Positions 34,092-44,544 are shown, counted from the first letter of the stretch. The stretch is 64,000 nt of DNA from Ahaetulla prasina (GCF_028640845.1 NC_080540.1:282490524-282554523), one strand, 5' to 3'. Numbers and translations: made by a program. Notes: generated by a model from the sequence alone, not told the origin.

Positions 34092-37000
34092 CTGAGAGAA
34101 GAGGAAAAAGAAAAATAATAATTGTTGGAGCACCGTCGTGCCTAAAATAGCTTGTGCTTCATTCATATTTCGTTACAATTTATATTGATATTGACTGCTC
34201 CCTAGTATGATTTGATTGCTTATTTGTACCCTACGACTATCATTAAGTGTTGTACCTTACGATTCTTGACGAATGTATCTTGTCTTTTTATGTACACTGA
34301 GAGCATATGCACCAAAGACAAATTCAATGTGTGTTCAGTCACACTTGGCCAATAAAAATATTCTATTCTATTCTATTCTATTCTATTCTATTCTATTCTA
34401 TTCTATTCTATTCTATTCTATATTCTATTCTGTGGTGGGATTCAAGTAATTTAACAACTGGTTCTCTGCCCTAATGATTTCTTCCAACAACCAGTTCGCC
34501 AAATTGCTCAGAAAGTTAACAACCGATTCTCCCGAAGTGGTGCGAACTGGCTGAATCCCACCACTGATTCTATTCTATATGGATATTTGCAACAGGTCTT
34601 TTTCTACATACTATTTCACACTCTTTAATGTGGGATGGGCAAAGAGCCCTCAACCACAAAAGGAGTAGACTCTGAAGACCACATTTGCGTTCATCAGATG
34701 ATCAGGTAAACAAGGTGAGTCAGGATGTTATCCCCAGCCCTTGGAGCGGAACTGAGCGATGCAGCCTCGAGCAACATCTAACATTGGAAAGTATCTTCTT
34801 TATACCCAGAGCAGCAAGCTAGTTGAGGGGGCTTAGGACGTGCACAACACTGTCCACCAGGCAGGCAAGCACTGGACACTCTTACTCTTGTCCCCAGCTT
34901 CTGCTGCCTAATTCCGTTGGCAGGGAACAGATTGCCAATGAGCAAATTTACTAGGATTTATGTGTTTCTGAAATCAAGCATGAGCAATCTTCTTGAGGTT
35001 TCATTGGTTGCAGAGTCATGAACCCCTCTTTCCCCACCTAATGCCCACACACTATACCAGGATGTTAAATTTATGTTTTACGGAACAAAGAAAAATAAAG
35101 GGAGACTAGTATAGATTGATTTCAAGCTATTTAGTTCTCATCAGCTAGCCATTTGAATCCCTTAAGGGTAAGGTTAGCTGATGAGAACTAAATAGCTTGA
35201 AATAGATCTGTACTAAAGGTAAAGGTTCCCCTCGCATATATGTGCTAGTCGTTCCTGACTCTAGGGAGCGGTGCTCATCTCCATTTCAAAGCCGAAAAGC
35301 CAGCGCTCTCCATGGCCATGTGGCCGGCATGATTAAATGCCAAAGGAGCACAAAATGCTGTTACCTCCACTAAAGGTGGTCCCTATTTTTCTACTTGCAT
35401 TTTTTATGTGCTTTCGAACTGCTAGGTTGACAGAAGCTGGGACAAGTAATGGGAGCTCACTCCGTTACGTGGCACTAGGGATTCGATCCGCTAAATTTTT
35501 GGCGACAAGCTCAGCATCTTAGCCACTGAGCTACCGCATCCCCCAGATCTGTACTAGTTTCCCTTTTTTTTTCTTTTGTCGGTAAAACGTAAATTTAACA
35601 CAGAAATAGTTAGCAAGCAACTACCTGTGAAGGCTCCTGGATCGGGGTTGAAAGGAGAAAACGGAAGCAGTATGCACCATCCCATAATTGCGTAGACCAG
35701 ATTGCCCTGATAGAACGGTCCCACCGAACAGAAAACACTATACCAGGATGTGCAGGATGTTTAAAGAAACCACAACTCTCCCCTTTCCCAGTGATGTGTT
35801 AGAGAGTTACTGGTTTCCTAGCCCAGCAATGAATGCTGGTCAGGTGTTCCACTTCCTTGGAACATCTGTTAGAAGAGTTAATCAGTGAAACAACTTGCCA
35901 CCAGAAGCTGTGAATGTTCCAATACTGAAATTTGTAAGAAGATGTTGGATAACCATTTGTCTGAAGTGGTTTCTTGTCTAAGCGGGTGGTTGGACTAGAA
36001 GATCTCCAAGGTCCCTTCCAACTCTGTTATTCTATTCTATTCTATTCTATTCTATTCTATTCTATTCTATTCTATTCTATTCTATTCTATTCTATTCTAT
36101 CTCAAATGTAGAAGGAAGGAGGAAGATAAGTTGCTCCCTTCCAGCTGAGGTATTCCTCTCATTAGCAGAAAATATCATCTCACTATCCTTCCCACGTTCT
36201 GATCACGGATTGCCTTTGGTGTGGAACAAACTAAGAAATACGTTAATAAAATTGAGAAGTTTATAAATTAGAAGGAAACTGAGATCACCTTTTCACCCTA
36301 ACAAATATTATTAAAAAGCTCACAAAAAGCCTGCACCTTTCAACAAAACCTTTTAGTTTGAAAAAAGCGTTTCCTGACTCCTTCTGGTTTTTGGATAGGA
36401 CAGACTAACACAGATTCCCACAAAGTGTCGTATTTATTTATGTATCTCTATACATTCCACCACCACAGATCACTTCAATTTAAAAGCAATCACACTTTGA
36501 CTGAAAACAATTGGCTTATATATATAAAAATATAGCCTTGGTTTTTCAATCCATTCCTCTAGCATTTAGCCTAAATGACTTCCTAGAATTCATATTATTT
36601 TATAATATAAAAAAGAGCCTCAGGGCAAGTTAAGAAAATATGAGACCTCATGAAAGGTTCATTATGAAGCCTGAGAAGAGCATTTTTCATGCACAGGAAC
36701 TTCCAATGAATGTCTCTTGCAGAAGGCTGATCTAACTCTTTTCTAACAAGGCATCTACATCAGAGGTTATTGACAGAAAAGTGGTGATAATCTCTGATGT
36801 ACTTCATGCATCGTTTCAAAAGCCTTTTTATCTTTTTTTAGTGTTGCAACTACGCCTCTGTGACTCCATTGCATGTGCTTGCATCACCCACCACAGTCCC
36901 CTTAGGGATAGGAATGATGTAGCTTTAGGATGCCCCTATTTAAATATATACTCATGGAAGAATTCGAATACAAATTTCAAATATTAGCTTTTTTTTTTTT

Positions 37001-40000
37001 AAAAAAAACATGTCCTTTATGGAGTGTTAACATTATCTGGGGAAGACTGGCTCTTCCATGCTATCTCCAGTTCAAACGGTCTCAAGCTGGAACCCAAATT
37101 GATATCCTGGAGATGATGCTGAATTAGTATTCAATCATCTAGGCAAAGCATTTTTATAGCTTCCCCTTTAGAGCTCTTCGGATTCAATGCCTAAATTCTT
37201 TGGTTGTTGTAGGTTGTTTTGTTTTTTTTACAAACAAATATGATATTTGGCAATCTAACTGCAAAGGTTGATGTCTCAATCTAATCTTGCTTTTAGAGAA
37301 AGCCAAAGCAGCAGTTACGTCGCACAATTCCCATCCGTTGAGTTACTAGAGAATAAATGTCTGAGATTTCAAGAGAAAACTGTTTCAACCTTCCCTCTTT
37401 CTCTAAACTGGGAATGCCTGTCAAGAGGTATCTATTCTGATGGGAATTCTTTGGGACTTCATTGACACGTGGGAAGTCAATGAGAATGGCGTGCAAAGGA
37501 AGGGCTGTGAAGTCCTTGGGCTTCTCTGAGCTTAGTTGTTTGCTTGCAGATGTTTCATTACCAGATTAGGGAATGTCATCAGTGCAGTAACATCATCAGG
37601 AAAGGATATTTATAAGTCTTGGTCACCTTGCCACTAAGTAAGTAGACATAGGACACTTTTCATAGGTCAGTCTTTCCATGAAGAATCCTCAAAGCAAATT
37701 TTTATTAATTTGAATGTGGACTGGTAGGGGCAGAAAAAAGAGAGCTGACATTTCATTACCCAACTGGATAATGTCATCAGTGAAGTAATTTCATTTCTTT
37801 GAAATCTTTCTCTCCTTAAAAAAAAAAAAAAGAATCCCTAAATCCCAAATTTGTTATTAATCTGAATGAGGACAGACGGGAATTAAAGAAGAGAAGGCTT
37901 CTGCCTGGCACACATTTCCACAGCAAGCAAACGGAACAGAAGAACATTAAGCATGAAACAACTAGAAGGCAAAGAGTATCTGATGGGGTTATGGAAACCT
38001 CACTTACATCTTTGAAGTTGCTGCTTTGCTCTGTCCCCCAAACATTCTTGGAAGAAAAAGGCAGCTCTTCCTGGAGAACCTGAGTATTTTGATCGTCATC
38101 CTCTTCCATGCGTTTGAGCAGTTCCTTCAAGGATTCGTCCTGCTGCAAATAGCTGCCCAGCTGTTTGGCATTATCTGGCAGCAAGGGGAAAGGCATCTCT
38201 TGTCGGTCTTCATATATGTAAGGAAAATCTCCAGTACTCTTTTTCCCCATGAAGTGCCCTGCAAGAAGAAAGAATGTGCCATGAAATTACTGTCAATGCA
38301 GACATCTGTATCATTTTTTGAAATAAGGAGTGCCCGGATCTGGAGACCATGGCATCCATGTTGGTTGGCTTGGAACAATTCAGAAGAATTATTGAAGCTC
38401 TCGTGAGATCTTCTCTATTCTGTTCTTTTGTGCAAATATCAAATAGGGCAGGGGTCTCCAACCTTGGTCCCTTTAAGACTTGTAGACTTCGACTCCCAGA
38501 GTCCCTCAGCCAGCAAAGCTGGCTGAGGAACTCTGGGAGTCGAAGTCCACAAGTCTTAAAGGGACCAAGGTTGGAGATCCCTGAAATAGGTGAAGGACAC
38601 ATCATCTGTCTGGTAATAACCACACTTTCCTTTAAGTAAGGAAAAACTTTCTAGACCTCACAAACATCTATATGGACACGGGTGATGCTCAGTTACATCT
38701 CAGCAGCCAAAACAGAGCCTTTGTGCTCTACACAGCTCGCCGGCACTTTCAATGACAAGCAGAAGAGGAACAGAATTATTATGAATAGGCAACATTCCAT
38801 TGACTTTGACTGCCATAGAATTCACCTTTTCTCGATCTATTTTCAGGGACAATATGTTTGTGACCTTTGCTTTACTATAGGCAAATGATGCTTCTAATCT
38901 CAGTTGGATTTGCCAGTGAAATAAATTCCTAGTGGAAAATTTCTGATCCTTATGCAGAAGAGGGAAAAGGGGAGTTCTGACAATATTTAGAGAATGGGAT
39001 ATCTCTGTCTCTAACTTATAGCTCTTCTCCCCCACCCCCAGTTCTTCTTCCTTACTTTTCTTCCCAGCCTATCGCCCTTTCCTAAAACACTTTTATTACA
39101 AACAAGACAATTTAAATTAGCAACTGAAAAGAGGTAAGCATTTTAGCGAAGAATTTGCTTCCTAATCTCAAGGAATGCTGTCCACTAGTGCAGACACCTC
39201 TAATTTATTTTACATTTTTTTGAATTAATTTCATCATTGGAGGCAGCAGAGTGCCACCACTGACAGATTTCTGATGTGCATTTTTTACTGTTTTTATGTG
39301 GCGGCTTTCTGTTGTGTTTCTTTTCATCCTTTGGATGCCTCCTTGGCTGCCCATCCTTTCAAAAGCCCAAGGGACAAGCTCTTCCACAACATTTTCCTTT
39401 GGGATTTAAAAGACAATTGGGACACCAGGGAGGCATGGATGTGTGGAGTTTTACAGACATACCCCAGAAACTGGGAAGACTGGGGATGGAAACACTGGAA
39501 GGAAATGGAAAGCCATGGCATGGATGCTTTCTAAGGTAAATGACTGGGGATGGGCAGATATAGCCCACTTTTTGAAGATACACTAAGCTAACCTAGTCTG
39601 CCTAGTTTAATGAAAAGAAGGACTAGGGGAGACATGATAGCAGTGTTCCAATTTCTCAGGGGCTGCCACAAAGAAGAGGGAATCAAGCTATTTTGCAAAG
39701 CATCTGAAGGCAGGACCAAAAACAATGGGTGGAAACTGATCAAGGAGAGAAGCAACCTAGAACTAAGGAGAAATTTTCTGACAGAACAGTTCATCAGTGG
39801 AACAACCTCTCTCCAGAAGTTGTGAGCGTTCCATCACTGGAGGTTTCAAAGAAGACACGATACAACTTTTATATAGATAATTATACAAATTTTATACAAC
39901 TTTGTCTGAAACGGTACAGGGTTTCCTGCCTGAGCAGGAGGTTAGACTAGATTACAGGGGTCTCCAACCTTGGCAACTTTAAGCCTGGCGGACTTCAACT

Positions 40001-40555
40001 CCCAGAATTCCCCAGCCAGCAAAGCTGGGTGTTGAAGTCCGCCAGGCTTAAAGTTGCCAAGGTTGGAGACCCCCTGGACTAGAAGACCTCCAAGGTCCCT
40101 TCGCATTTTGTTATTCTGACTGAATTTTGTATCCTGGCTAATTTTCCCCACCAGGTGTTGATGGTGGGGGGAAAGTAGGCTCCCAGCTCACCTGGTGGCA
40201 TCTCCACGTCTGGCAAGCAATCCTTCCCTGCGCTCAAACCTACTTCTCCCTTAGACGCCCGTGTTGGGTTCCCTGCCCTCTGCCCAACCGAAGGCTATAA
40301 AGAAAGGAGCGCCCGGTTCCTGGCCAAGAAAGCCACCCCGGGAAGCCCCTGGAGGACCCCTCACTCACCCACTGCCCAGTGGCTGCCTCGGGGGTAGATC
40401 TTGGCCATCGGGGACGCTCCGTCGACGCCTTGCAAAGAAGCCGCGAGCCCGCCGCGCCCTTGCAGGAGCAGGGCGAAGGCGACGAGAGCCAGGAGCGGGA
40501 AGAAGAGTTGCCCGCGGGGCTTCGGCAGGAGCTGCAAGGTCTCCGGGCGGGCCAT
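34038..40555 (-). CDS. GRP: GRP, gastrin-releasing peptide precursor (three exons, 163 aa)
   Basis: Secreted bombesin-family neuropeptide precursor; the amidated peptide acts on the GRP receptor in gut and brain. Coding exons are 40555-40369, 38258-38008 and 34091-34038 (62 codons + 1 nt, 251 nt, 54 nt; phases 1 and 0), all with GT/AG junctions. The start MARPETLQLLPKPRGQ is followed by a hydrophobic signal core (LFFPLLALVAFALLL, residues 17-31), so the signal peptide probably ends near residue 38. The active peptide ends YPRGSHWAVGHFM, directly followed by GKK, which supplies the amidation glycine and dibasic cleavage site. The rest is an acidic GRP-associated peptide ending LLQVLDKKESTPS, as in bird GRP. 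Nothing is broken. An in-frame upstream ATG was rejected because it lies beyond the TATA box. Confidence 0.95.
34140..34579 (+). mobile_element. CR1 (snake type) 3' end with (ATTCT)n tail, split by a MITE
   Basis: 3' text TATGTACACTGAGAGCATAT and CACACTTGGCCAATAAAAAT runs directly into ATTCT pentamers (about 34358-34429), which resume at 34567-34579 after the MITE. The same 3' end occurs at 54890-55147. In GRP intron 2. Confidence 0.8.
34430..34566. mobile_element. hAT-type MITE in the (ATTCT)n tail
   Basis: 137 bp, termini CTGTGGTGGGATTCAAG/CTGAATCCCACCACTG. Flanks ATTCTATT at 34422-34429 and 34567-34574 agree, but they lie in a pentamer repeat, so the match is weaker evidence. It is an inverted relative of 10977-11113. 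Confidence 0.75.
34580..35096. other. GRP intron 2 sequence, nothing recognised
   Basis: No exon or classified repeat seen. Confidence 0.4.
35098..35566. mobile_element. Foldback element with a SINE in its right arm
   Basis: Arms of about 53 bp: left 35098-35150 (AAAGGGAGACTAGTATAGAT...CATCAGCTAGCC), right 35172-35214 continued at 35556-35566 after the SINE. The loop is only about 21 bp. The transposon class is not clear. Confidence 0.65.
35215..35544 (-). mobile_element. Sauria-type SINE with 11-bp TSD
   Basis: TSD AGATCTGTACT at 35204-35214 and 35545-35555. The reverse complement starts with a tRNA-like head (GGTAGCTCAGTGGCTAAGAT) and ends in the Bov-B-like tail AGGGGAACCTTTACCTTT (variant). 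In GRP intron 2. Confidence 0.9.
35850..36100 (+). mobile_element. CR1 LINE 3' end with (ATTCT)n tail
   Basis: The standard CR1 3' text (GGTTGGACTAGAAGATCTCC, AAGGTCCCTTCCAACTCTG) passes straight into about 15 ATTCT units at 36027-36100. Confidence 0.85.
36101..37500. other. GRP intron 2 sequence, no repeat or exon recognised
   Basis: A 1.4 kb block without visible repeats; the open frames are short and unsupported. Confidence 0.4.
37510..37800. mobile_element. Two Penelope-like non-coding fragments
   Basis: The text TTTCATTACCAGATTAGGGA, ATGTCATCAGTG and its near repeat TTTCATTACCCAACTGGATA, ATGTCATCAGTG (about 37550-37585 and 37752-37790) is typical of eroded Penelope-like termini in squamates. 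Assignment is from memory of the motif. Confidence 0.4.
38008..38258 (-). CDS. GRP: GRP coding exon 2
   Basis: Starts after acceptor TTCTTGCAG, completes GHFM-GKK and encodes the acidic pro-region (STGDFPYIYEDRQE, then LKELLKRMEEDDDQ, ending SSNFKD). Donor GTAAGT at 38007-38002. 251 nt. Confidence 0.93.
38449..38583. mobile_element. Palindromic (foldback) hAT-type MITE
   Basis: 135 bp, nearly perfect hairpin, starts CAGGGGTCTCCAACCTTGG and ends CCAAGGTTGGAGATCCCTG. TSD AAATAGGG/AAATAGGT (38441-38448, 38584-38591). In GRP intron 1. Confidence 0.9.
38592..39595. other. GRP intron 1 sequence, no feature recognised
   Basis: No exon or classified repeat. The frames at 39274-39539 and their antisense partners are overlapping and unsupported. 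Confidence 0.4.
39596..40118 (+). mobile_element. CR1 LINE 3' end split by a palindromic MITE
   Basis: CR1 text from AAGAAGGACTAGGGGAGACA through GAGCAGGAGGTTAGACTAGAT, then the MITE at 39955-40076, then GACTAGAAGACCTCCAAGGT. The coding remnants are broken. Confidence 0.85.
39955..40076. mobile_element. Palindromic hAT-type MITE in CR1
   Basis: 122 bp hairpin with CAGGGGTCTCCAACCTTGG termini, same family as 38449-38583. Flanked by GACTAGAT (two extra bases before the element) and GACTAGAA, giving a probable 8-bp TSD. Confidence 0.85.
40369..40555 (-). CDS. GRP: GRP coding exon 1
   Basis: Encodes the signal peptide and most of the mature peptide up to HWAV plus the first base of the next Gly codon. 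The donor GTGAGT (40368-40363) follows directly. The exon boundary falls inside the bioactive decapeptide, as in other GRP genes. Confidence 0.93.
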
Positions 40556-41140
40556 CGGGGCGGGCTGGGCTGGACGCGTGGAAGGCTTTCCGTGGGGAAG
40601 GAATCCGCCGAGCGCTCGGTCGAGGAGGCGAGACCAGAGAGGGAGGGAGGGAGGAAGGTCCGAGCCTTGCGGAGCCTGAGCGCGGCACTGCTCCGTCTGG
40701 CCGGCTGAGCCGCTTTTATATGCCGGCCGGGGCGGGGAAGTGTCAGCAAAGGTCAGGCACGTGACGCTGCTCCCCCCACCACCACCTTTCTTCCCTCCAC
40801 CCCCGGAGAGGGCAACTCGAAGTTCTGGGGGCCGCGTGGCGCGCGTCCCTCTTCCTGACTGGCTGGCCCGGGTAGCGCCAGCCAAAACTCCCCCCCCTCT
40901 CTTTTTCTTCTCACTCCCACCCCCACGCGCGCGCCCTCCCCTTCGACATGCCGCCCCCGCCGACCGCCCGTCCTCCTTCCAGTCTGGCTCTGAGCCTTTC
41001 TCTGGAGGACGCTTCTTCTGTTAGGCGAAGGCGCCCCCCTCGACGGGCAGCGTGAGGGGAAAGAATGAGGAGCCCTTTTCCTCAGCGCCCGTCCAGCCGC
41101 GACGCCGACGGCTCTTCTTGGGAGTTCAGACTGCCAAGCT
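40370..41140. promoter_or_regulatory. GRP: GRP promoter CpG island
   Basis: GC- and CpG-rich compared with the AT-rich surroundings, covering GRP exon 1, the 5' UTR and about 400 bp upstream. The long frames on both strands here are GC artefacts. Confidence 0.75.
40714..40765 (-). promoter_or_regulatory. GRP: GRP core promoter: TATA box, GC box, CACGTGAC element
   Basis: On the minus strand, TATAAAA (40720-40714) lies 159 bp before the start codon. A GC box (GGGGCGGGG, 40729-40737) and a CACGTGAC site (40758-40765, E-box/CRE-like, a USF or CREB-type site) lie just upstream. The spacing fits a focused neuropeptide-gene promoter. Confidence 0.75.
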
Positions 41141-41260
41141 GCGGTGTTTTGCAGCCCTGAGGGAGAGAACACACACAGAGCTCCCGGTTGGGTTCCAAAA
41201 TCAGGGCGAGGAGAAGGATGCCTGAAGCCTCAGGCTAGCCCAGGAGAATTGCAGTTAGAG

Positions 41261-41397
41261 CAGGGGGTCTCTCCAACCATGGCAACTTTAAGCCTGGAGA
41301 CTTCTACTCCCAGAATTCCCCCACCAGCAAAGCTGGCGGGGGAATTCTGGGAGTTGAAGTCCTCCAGGCTTAAAGTTGCCAAGGTTGGAGACCCCTG
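41261..41397. mobile_element. Palindromic hAT-type MITE upstream of GRP
   Basis: 137 bp hairpin of the same family with a perfect 8-bp TSD AGTTAGAG (41253-41260, 41398-41405). It sits about 540 bp upstream of the GRP TATA box. Confidence 0.9.
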
Positions 41398-41519
41398 AGT
41401 TAGAGGAAGCCTAAGGAAACCTGTAGAATCCTGGCTAACTAGACCTCTACATCTTGAGATGGACAGAGTGCCTTTGAGCAAGTGCCAAGTGGGGTATCTC
41501 ACAAACATGAAACAATAAT

Positions 41520-41760
41520 CTTCTTCTTCTTCTTCCTCTCCTTCTTCTTCCTCTTCCTCTTCCTCTTCCTCCTCCTCCTCCTCCCCTTCTTCTTCTTCTT
41601 CTTCTTCTTCTTCTTCTTCTTCTTCTTCTTCTTCTTCTTCTTCTTCTTCTTCTTCTTCTTCTTCTTCTTCTTCTTCTTCTTCTTCTTGCTCCTCTTCTTC
41701 CTCTTCCTCCTCTTCCTCCTATTGTTGTTATTATTGTTGTTATTATTATTATTATTGCAT
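41520..41760. repeat. Long (TTC)n / polypyrimidine tract
   Basis: TTC/TCC-rich from 41520, with an uninterrupted TTC run of roughly 33 units at about 41587-41687, then TCC and TTA/TTG variants. On the GRP strand this is a GAA tract about 0.8-1 kb upstream of the promoter. Confidence 0.95.
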
Positions 41761-41784
41761 TTAAATTGGGATATTATTTAAATT

Positions 41785-42236
41785 AAAGATGTAGAGACTC
41801 TGGGAAGAGTGCAGAGAAGATCAACAAAAATAATTATGGAATTGGAGGCTAAAACATATGAAGAACAGTTGCAGGAATTGGGAATGTCTAGTGTAAAGAA
41901 GGACTAGGGAAAACATGATAGAGTGTTCCAATATTTTCACAAAGAAAAGAGGGTCAACCTATTCTCCAAAGCACCTGAACTAGGCAGGACAAGAAGCAAC
42001 GGATTGAAACTAATGAAGGAGAAAAGCACTCTAGAATTAAGGAGAAATTTCCTCACAATGAAAACAATAATCGAGTAGAACAACTTGCCTTCTAGAAGTT
42101 GTGAGTAGTCCAACACTGGAGATTTTTAAAAAGAAATTGGACAACCACTTGTCTGAAATGATACAGGGTTTTCTGCTTGAGCAGGGGATTGGACTAGAAG
42201 ACCTCCAAGGTCCCTTCCAACTCTTGTTATTCAGAT
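41785..42236 (+). mobile_element. CR1 LINE 3' fragment
   Basis: CR1 text from GAGACTCTGGGAAGAGTGCA to GACCTCCAAGGTCCCTTCC. The coding part (C-terminal end of ORF2) is broken by stops. Confidence 0.85.
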
Positions 42237-42239
42237 ATT

Positions 42240-43555
42240 CATTATACTCACCTTCTTCCATAAATTCTGGCACGCTCATCAATCAATACCAGTTCATAAG
42301 GGTTAAAACCATACAACACATTGAGAGCTGCAGACAAAGCCTGTCCTCCTTTCCATCCGCAGACGTTTCAGATCGGCAGCAAACATTAAGCGGTGTCCCC
42401 AGATGGCAGAACTAGCAAGTGGGAAGAACTGCCCGGATGAAGTTCCAGAGATGTGCTATCAAGCGGGATTCACAACGTTGTGCTGCTGAAACCCCACAAT
42501 CCTGACTCATCTCAAGACAATTTCATTCATTCCTGGAAGACGCGTGTTCCAGCCCACTTGTCTGTTCTACAGTAGTGTCTCTCCTCGTGGTTATTCTCGC
42601 CCTGAACGTTTCGCCCTTATGTTTGCCAAGGATGTGCCCTATTGAATCGCCACCTTTCAAAATAATTTATTTGAACCAGGCACCAATTTGGACTGCAATC
42701 TGCATTTCATGATAGCATCTTCCTTGCCCGTTCCCTTCCTCCCATCAAGGGGTCCAGTTAGAAGCCCCTGATACTTTCTGATTAGAAATACAGATGGTGT
42801 ATCCCCCCCCCCGCCACCTGTCCTTCATTCATATCCCCTGTTTTCATTCAACAAGCTTGTTCTACAAAGCAGGGATCTCTGAAAGTGAAACGTGGCTGAC
42901 TGTGTCTAAAGGAAAGTCCCTTCTCTTCCCTCCCCCCCCCCAGTTCCCCCCTCTGCATTTCAGAAGCCTCTCTCTCCAATGAATGAAGTGGGGAATCTTT
43001 GTTTTCCCCCTGTGGTTGGTGAGACTTGATAAGACCTGGGACAGCCGTCCTCTTATCAAAGCAGGGGAAGGGGCTTTTTATTTGTGGAGTTTCTGGCACT
43101 GATAACTAGATATTCTTGCCTCTGATTGATGGAGCCCTCTGACTCCCTTATTGTAGCGGGCAACTTTAGATATGCCTGCAGTCCTGGTGAGATAGTGGGG
43201 AACACTCGGGCAATCACCCACCAAACGGTCTGTTGATACCCAACACTATCCAGTTTTCTAAACACATCTTTTGTTTTTATGGTCCCCTTCCCCCCAACCC
43301 CACCCCCAACACATGCCTCTTTTTGCACACAAACCCACCACACTTCACTCTGAAAAAGAATGGAAGGGAGAGCCTGACTATCTTTGCCACACATACTGTT
43401 TTCCCTTCTTAAATCTGCACTGCCAGCTTCTGATCTGAATGTGGCTGTGTTCCAAAGTTCTGCAAAGTGGATACTCAGCACATCTGTTCCAGCCTAGGGT
43501 TGGGTTGCGCATGCAAGTTTGAAAGTGCCCTAGGTACATAAAACAACTTATTTAA
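42240..43555. other. Upstream GRP flank, no feature recognised
   Basis: About 1.3 kb of single-copy-looking sequence with poly-C tracts (near 42805 and 42935). The open frames on both strands overlap each other and carry no domain. Confidence 0.4.
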
Positions 43556-43666
43556 CAGAATTGGAAAGGACTTTGGGAGGTCTTCTTGTCCAACCCCTTG
43601 CTCAAGCAGGAAACCTTATAACATTTCAGACAAATGGTTGTCCAATCTCTTCTTAAAAACCTCCGT
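43556..43666 (-). mobile_element. Short CR1 3' fragment
   Basis: Reverse CR1 3' text (ACAGAATTGGAAAGGACTTT, TTTCAGACAAATGGTTGTCC). Confidence 0.75.
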
Positions 43667-43846
43667 TTATCCCAACAGTGCCTGTAATTTTTTCACTACT
43701 AGAGCTGGGAAGTATATTTTGCTTATTTCTGGTTGTAGTGGGCATTACCTATTTTCCTTCCAAATTCTGGAAGCCGTGAGGATTTTCATCCTCCACCCCT
43801 ATTATTTGGTACATGTCTCCATAGATGCAACTTCGGCTTGATTAAA

Positions 43847-44187
43847 GATAACATATGTGCTAGTCGTTCCCGACTCTAGGGGCCAGTGCTTATCTCCGTT
43901 TCAAAGCCTAAGAGCCAGCACTGTCCAAAGACGTCTCCATGGTCATGTGGCCAGCATGACTAAATGCCAAAGGCACACGGAACGCTGTTACCTTCCCACC
44001 AAAGGTGGTCCCTATTTTTCTACTTGCATTTTTTATGTGCTTTCGAACTGCTAGGTTGGCAGAAGCTGGGACAAGTAACAGGAGCTCACCCCGTTACGCA
44101 GCGCTAGGGATTTGAACCGCTAAATTGCCGACTTTTCGATCGACAAGCTCAATGTCTTAGCCACTGAGCCACCGTCTCCCTTCCCTA
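43847..44187 (-). mobile_element. Sauria-type SINE with 11-bp TSD
   Basis: TSD GCTTGATTAAA at 43836-43846 and 44188-44198. Same family as 35215-35544: tRNA-like head at the right (GGTGGCTCAGTGGCTAAGAC in reverse) and a truncated Bov-B-like tail at the left. Confidence 0.9.
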
Positions 44188-44540
44188 GCTTGATTAAACC
44201 TATCCAATTATGGGTAACATATAGAATAATATCTGAATGCCATATTAGGATGTCAGTTTTACAGTTTGCAGATAGATAATAAATTTCTTCTTCCATTTCT
44301 ACCTCTATCTTTTAGTCACCCCCAAATTTGCTTCAGAACATTGGGGGTTCCTCAGAATCAAATTTGGGATATAAAGACAAAGTAAATATGATGTGGGATG
44401 TAAAGACATTATCTCCACGGATTAAACATTTTGGAAATTAAAGTAGTCGTTAAATACAAAAGCATATAATGAATATTGTTTTTCTATCCTGAACAAATCA
44501 TGGATAGATGGGTATGCAAAATTACTTATTTATCAGTCAT
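44188..44540. other. No feature recognised
   Basis: AT-rich non-coding sequence. Confidence 0.35.
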
Positions 44541-44544
44541 TCAT

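Larger units (their letters stand above)
33683..40690 (-). other. GRP: GRP gene, transcription unit extent (approximate)
   Basis: Transcription should start about 30 bp after the TATA box at 40714-40720, near 40685, and run leftward through three coding exons. Overlapping AATAAA signals on the minus strand (33687-33692 and 33683-33688) lie about 350 bp past the stop codon and are the likely poly(A) site. The introns are about 2.1 kb and 3.9 kb, both filled with CR1, SINE and MITE insertions. GRP converges on RAX, the arrangement known from other amniotes. Confidence 0.75.

Noticed and set aside
35500..35544. tRNA-like sequence
   Set aside because: It is the head of a Sauria SINE, with a mutated tRNA fold and a SINE body; the same applies near 3731, 13300, 15880, 30510, 44170 and 53115.
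40261..40764. Long + strand frames across the GRP promoter
   Set aside because: CpG-island shadows of GRP exon 1 on the other strand, with no domain.
40361..40885. In-frame N-terminal extension of GRP exon 1 (174-codon frame)
   Set aside because: It starts upstream of the TATA box at 40714-40720 and encodes GC-artefact sequence; the ATG at 40555 gives a proper signal peptide.
41482..41781. 99-codon frame of Phe/Leu
   Set aside because: Translation of the TTC tract.
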